Assembly: GCA_964519245.1 (NCBI GenBank)
Contig: CAZFLK010000009.1
Span: 4,680-68,679 of the forward strand
DNA length: 64,000 nucleotides
Direction of reading: 5' to 3'
Source: JAYPEY01 sp964519245
GTDB lineage: Bacteria; Verrucomicrobiota; Verrucomicrobiia; Limisphaerales; JAYPEY01
Shown here: positions 60,660-64,000 of the stretch, piece by piece
Layout: every line of letters starts with the position of its first letter
Position numbering within the stretch: position 1 is the first letter of the stretch
Notes under the pieces: generated by a model
Database searches by the model: none
Told to the model about the DNA's origin: nothing
What the model saw: the letters and a program-made list of their open reading frames with translations, nothing else
Translations under genes and position numbers: made by a program

Positions 60660-62294
60660 GTGACTGAGCAGTCCTTCATTGAAAGCCTGGGAACGATGAC
60701 TGTGGCGGCGACGGTCTTCGCGCTGGCGGCGCGCGGGGTCAAGCTTCCCGCCATTGTCGCTTACCTGCTCGCCGGATTGGTCCTGGGCCCGGTCACGGGA
60801 GTCGTGGAATTGTCCGAGGGGCTGCGCACCATCAGCGAGGCGGGCATCGTCTTGCTGCTCTTCCTTGTCGGGTTGGAGTTGAGTTTCGACAAGATTCGCG
60901 ATCTCGGGAAGGTGGCCCTGCTTGCCGGGGTCGGACAGATCGCCCTGACCGCCGTGGGCGGATTCGGACTCTGCGTTCTGCTGGGCTATCAAGGGACGCA
61001 GGCCGTCATGCTCGCCGCGGCGCTGACCTTCAGCAGCACCGTGGTTGTCGTCAAACTGCTGGAACAGCAGGGCGAGTTCGACAGCCTTCACGGCCGCCTT
61101 GCCGTCGGGATACTCCTCGTTCAGGACCTCGCGGTGATCGCCCTGTTGACTTTCCTGTCCGGCTGGACCCCGGGGGCGGCCTCGGACCTTGGCGCAATGG
61201 CGGCAAACCTGCTCAAGGCGTTCGGCGGCATGGCATTGCTGCTGGGATTTTCCCTCCTCGCGTCGAAGTTCTGGCTGCCCAAGCCCTTCGCCTGGGCCTC
61301 CCGCTCTCCGGAAACCTTTTTCGTGTGGAGTCTTTGCTGGTGCTTTCTCGTCGTGCTGGCCGCCCACGGACTGCACCTGTCACACGAATCCGGCGCCTTT
61401 CTGGCCGGTGTCAGTCTCGCCCAGCTTCCCTACAACCACGACCTGCGCCGTCGTGTGCATCCATTGATGAACTTCTTCATTGCGGTGTTCTTCGTCTCAC
61501 TGGGGGTCAACATGAACCTGGACAACCTCGTCGCGATTCTGCCCGCGGCGCTGGCCCTTTCCGCGTTCACCCTCTTCGTCAAGCCCACCTTCATCGCCTT
61601 CGTCCTGGCGCGCCTCAAATACGGGGAATCGGTCGCCTTCAACGCCGCCAACGCGCTCGCCCAAATCAGCGAGTTCTCCTTCATTCTCGCCGCCATGGGC
61701 ATCCGCGCCGGACTCATCGATGAGCAGGTCGTCTCCCTCATCGGGTTGGTGGGCGTGATCACCATCTCCATCTCCTCTTGTTTCATCGTCTATCGCCAGC
61801 CCTACTACCAATGGATGCGGAACGCCGGATGGCTGCGCCTGCTCCGCGCGTCGCAGAAGAAGGACGAATCCCCTCCCCCGGCCGCGATCCGCGATCACAT
61901 CATCGTCATCGGGGCCAACTCCCTCGGACGGCGAATCATCGAGCATCTCCACGAACGAAACGAGACGGCGCTCGCCCTCGATACAGACCCGGCCAAGCTG
62001 CGCCCCCTCCCCTGCCGGACCATGATGGGCGACGTCCAGAACGTGGACTTCCTCGAGGAGGCCGGACTCTCACGGGCCAAGCTGCTCGTTTCCTGCATCG
62101 GAATCGAAGACGTGAACAACCTGCTCGCTTACCGTTGCCGCACCATGAAGATCCCCTGCGCGATCCACGCGATCGACCTGTCCATGGTCGACAGCCTGCT
62201 GGAGATGGATCCGACCTACCTCATGTTGCCGAAGGTTGACGGCATCAAGCTGCAGAATCGCAGGTTGGCGGAAATGGGGTTCATTGAATCATGA
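60660..62294 (+). CDS. CPA2-family cation:proton antiporter with RCK_N domain (KefB-like), 544 aa
   Basis: GTG 60660 starts a transporter with about 12 membrane helices (residues 5-385). Family motifs include LFLVGLELSFDKIRD, the discontinuous-helix region FSSTVVVVKLLEQQGEFDS and GRLAVGILLVQDLAVIALLT. A cytosolic Rossmann RCK_N/TrkA-N domain follows (IIVIGANSLGRRIIEHLHE, about 417-520) without an obvious RCK_C. It probably exchanges K+ or Na+ for protons under nucleotide control. Its stop overlaps the next antiporter gene by four bases. Confidence 0.9.
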   Translation: MTEQSFIESLGTMTVAATVFALAARGVKLPAIVAYLLAGLVLGPVTGVVELSEGLRTISEAGIVLLLFLVGLELSFDKIRDLGKVALLAGVGQIALTAVGGFGLCVLLGYQGTQAVMLAAALTFSSTVVVVKLLEQQGEFDSLHGRLAVGILLVQDLAVIALLTFLSGWTPGAASDLGAMAANLLKAFGGMALLLGFSLLASKFWLPKPFAWASRSPETFFVWSLCWCFLVVLAAHGLHLSHESGAFLAGVSLAQLPYNHDLRRRVHPLMNFFIAVFFVSLGVNMNLDNLVAILPAALALSAFTLFVKPTFIAFVLARLKYGESVAFNAANALAQISEFSFILAAMGIRAGLIDEQVVSLIGLVGVITISISSCFIVYRQPYYQWMRNAGWLRLLRASQKKDESPPPAAIRDHIIVIGANSLGRRIIEHLHERNETALALDTDPAKLRPLPCRTMMGDVQNVDFLEEAGLSRAKLLVSCIGIEDVNNLLAYRCRTMKIPCAIHAIDLSMVDSLLEMDPTYLMLPKVDGIKLQNRRLAEMGFIES

Positions 62295-63928
62295 CCGGAC
62301 TCGCTCTCCTGATGACCGCGGCGGCGATCGGCTTCGGCCTGTCGAAACGACTGCGCATTCCGGTCATCCCGCTGCTGCTGGCGATGGGAATCGGATTGTC
62401 GTTCCTCAGGTCCGTCGTCCCTGGAGATCTGATGGGCGAGGCCTTGAAACCGGAGTTCCTCGAGGGCCTTCTGGAACTCGGACTCGCATTCCTTGTCTTC
62501 ACAGCCGGAACCGAACTGAATCCGCTGCGTTTCAAAAACCAGAAGAAAGCGGCATGGCTGGTCGGGTTGATCCAGTTCGCGGTGGCCGGAGGCGTCGGTT
62601 TCGCCCTGGCCCAGGCGCTCGGCTTCAACGGACTGGATGCCTTCTACCTCGCCATCGCTGTTTCAACCAGCTCCACCCTGGTCGTCATTCGCCAACTGCG
62701 TATCTGGCTCCGAATGTTCGAACCGTTCGGGCGCATGGTCACCGGAGCCCTGCTGCTGCAGGACCTGCTGATGATTGTCTGGCTGGTGATGCTGGCCCAC
62801 CTCGGCGGGGCCGACTCCGACCTCCTGCTGAGTGTCGCTGCCCTGCTGGGACTGGGAACCCTCGCCATCGTCTGCCAGGCCAAGCTCATGCCGTGGCTCT
62901 TGCTGCGAATGCGATACCACGGGCCCAACAAACTCAAGCTGGAACCGGGCGACCGCCCGCGTCTCGACGAGGAATCCTTGCTCCTGGTCGTCCTGTCCAC
63001 CTTGTTCGTCTTTGCCGGCGGGGCAAACTTCCTCGGATTGCCTCCGGTCGTCGGCGCCTTCTTTGCCGGTTTTTCACTCTCCTCGTTTCCCCTCAACGGC
63101 GTCGTTCGTGGAGCCCACGCATCGTTGTCCGACTTCTTCCTCGCCGTCTTCTTCACGGCCCTCGGCGCGTTGATCACCATTCCGGAGCCTGGACTTCTGC
63201 TTCGCGCCCTGGCCCTCGCCCTCATGGTGATCCTGTTGACCCCGCCGCTGGTCGCCGGCATCGCGGAGTTCAGCGGACTTTCCGTGCGCGCCGCCATCGA
63301 GAGCGGTCTGCTCCTCGCCCAAACCAGTGAACTCTCGCTCGTCCTCGCCCTGACCGGAGTGGTCGCCGGCCACATCGGCCATGACCTGTTCTCCGCAATC
63401 GCGCTGATCGCCGTCGCCACCATGTCCGTGACGCCCCTCGTCGCCAATGACCGCGTGGTCAGTCGGCTGCTTCACCTGCATCCATCTCGAAGACGCCCCC
63501 AGGAGGACGGGACCCACGAAAACCACGTCCTGATCCTCGGCTTCGGCACCGGCGGCATGTGGGTGGTCAAACCGCTGCAGAAAGCCGGCCACGACCTGCT
63601 GGTCATCGACGATGATCCGGCAATCATCAGCCAATTGGAAAAACTAGGCATCCTCTGCCTGCGCGGCGACGGAGCCGATGAGAAAGTCTTGCGCAAGGCC
63701 AACGCTGCCAAGGCCAAGCTCATCCTCGCCGGCATGCGACGCGTTCGGGATGCCGCCCGACTGCTGGAACATGTCGGAGACACTCCCGTGCTCGTCCGCG
63801 TGCTCGAAGACCACGACGCCCAGGCCATCCAAGCTCTCGGCGGCATTCCAATTCTGAACTCCGAAGCCGCCATGGAAACCTTCGCCAACTGGTTCGAGAA
63901 AAGCGGCCTCGCCACGGGTAAGGCGTAA
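62291..63928 (+). CDS. Second CPA2-family antiporter with RCK_N domain, 545 aa
   Basis: It has the same layout as the preceding gene but is clearly diverged: about 12 membrane helices, STSSTLVVIRQLRIW, ALLLQDLLMIVWLVM and a Rossmann domain (VLILGFGTGGMWVVKPLQKA, about 415-530). The acidic patch DDDPAIISQLEKLG fits an NAD-binding RCK_N. ATG 62291 overlaps the previous stop (ATGA), so the two products are probably made together and may form a heteromer. Ion specificity cannot be read. Confidence 0.9.
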   Translation: MTGLALLMTAAAIGFGLSKRLRIPVIPLLLAMGIGLSFLRSVVPGDLMGEALKPEFLEGLLELGLAFLVFTAGTELNPLRFKNQKKAAWLVGLIQFAVAGGVGFALAQALGFNGLDAFYLAIAVSTSSTLVVIRQLRIWLRMFEPFGRMVTGALLLQDLLMIVWLVMLAHLGGADSDLLLSVAALLGLGTLAIVCQAKLMPWLLLRMRYHGPNKLKLEPGDRPRLDEESLLLVVLSTLFVFAGGANFLGLPPVVGAFFAGFSLSSFPLNGVVRGAHASLSDFFLAVFFTALGALITIPEPGLLLRALALALMVILLTPPLVAGIAEFSGLSVRAAIESGLLLAQTSELSLVLALTGVVAGHIGHDLFSAIALIAVATMSVTPLVANDRVVSRLLHLHPSRRRPQEDGTHENHVLILGFGTGGMWVVKPLQKAGHDLLVIDDDPAIISQLEKLGILCLRGDGADEKVLRKANAAKAKLILAGMRRVRDAARLLEHVGDTPVLVRVLEDHDAQAIQALGGIPILNSEAAMETFANWFEKSGLATGKA

Positions 63929-63933
63929 GGCGT

Positions 63934-63980
63934 GTCGGGTTCGGGTTCGGTCTCGGGTCTCGGGTCTCGGGTCTCGGGTC
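63934..63980. repeat. Hexamer/heptamer tandem array (TCGGGT then CTCGGGT units)
   Basis: Two or three TCGGGT-like units are followed by four CTCGGGT units just after the second antiporter gene. The unit length matches the arrays at 54281-54363. Confidence 0.88.
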
Positions 63981-64000
63981 GCTGATCCCACTCCGACAAG

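Overview
The window is GC-rich DNA that looks like Verrucomicrobiota (PVC group), possibly a free-living or soil/freshwater Pedosphaera/Limisphaerales-type lineage. This rests on lineage-typical content: an Akkermansia-like Amuc_1098-1101 pilus cluster, a membrane-bound dehydrogenase with a heme-binding domain, DUF1080 (3-keto-disaccharide hydrolase), a TAT-exported Gfo/Idh/MocA oxidoreductase, a sulfatase, an exosortase, very large beta-rich surface proteins, and abundant extragenic palindromes. I saw no rRNA, tRNA, CRISPR array or prophage. A run of N at 11368-11377 shows that this is a draft scaffold.

1-27833, all minus strand. Read in the direction of transcription: an exosortase and its EpsI-like partner; a polyprenyl-phosphate sugar transferase; a UDP-glucuronate decarboxylase; the pilus-like operon (PilM/Amuc_1101, Amuc_1100, Amuc_1099, secretin/Amuc_1098); then a tightly packed operon of at least 16 kb encoding four exported proteins, the last running off the left edge. 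The second of these four (reconstructed 1629 aa) is split at 11260-11377 by an assembly artefact carrying a foreign-looking LamG tail. Together the region reads as an envelope block: capsule or exopolysaccharide, protein sorting, a secretin-based fibre or export complex, and large surface proteins.

28377-41677, plus strand. A giant HYR-repeat protein with an in-frame stop near its N-terminus, a perfect terminator, a repeat-rich spacer, a helical-repeat lipoprotein, an Ig-domain surface protein with a frameshift after its signal peptide, a double DUF1080 protein, a Gfo/Idh/MocA oxidoreductase and a class C beta-lactamase-like lipoprotein. The DUF1080 and oxidoreductase pair suggests periplasmic sugar oxidation and cleavage.

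41678-49913, plus strand. A REP/RAYT-like unit (IS200-type Y1 transposase flanked by about 105-bp palindromic repeats) sits directly before addB-addA, the two overlapping genes of a helicase-nuclease for double-strand-break repair.

49914-64000. A sulfatase (minus), kdsB-pyrG (CMP-Kdo and CTP synthesis, overlapping), folC with a palindromic repeat inserted in frame, the heme-containing dehydrogenase, a mechanosensitive-channel-like protein (minus), and two overlapping CPA2 antiporter genes. Intergenic spaces carry heptamer tandem arrays, a 20-bp-period repeat and inverted-repeat elements.

Strongest leads: the misassembly and the protein it restores; the repeat modules shared across the surface operon; the REP/RAYT family with at least four copies; the in-frame palindrome in folC; and the charged helical insert within one HYR repeat.
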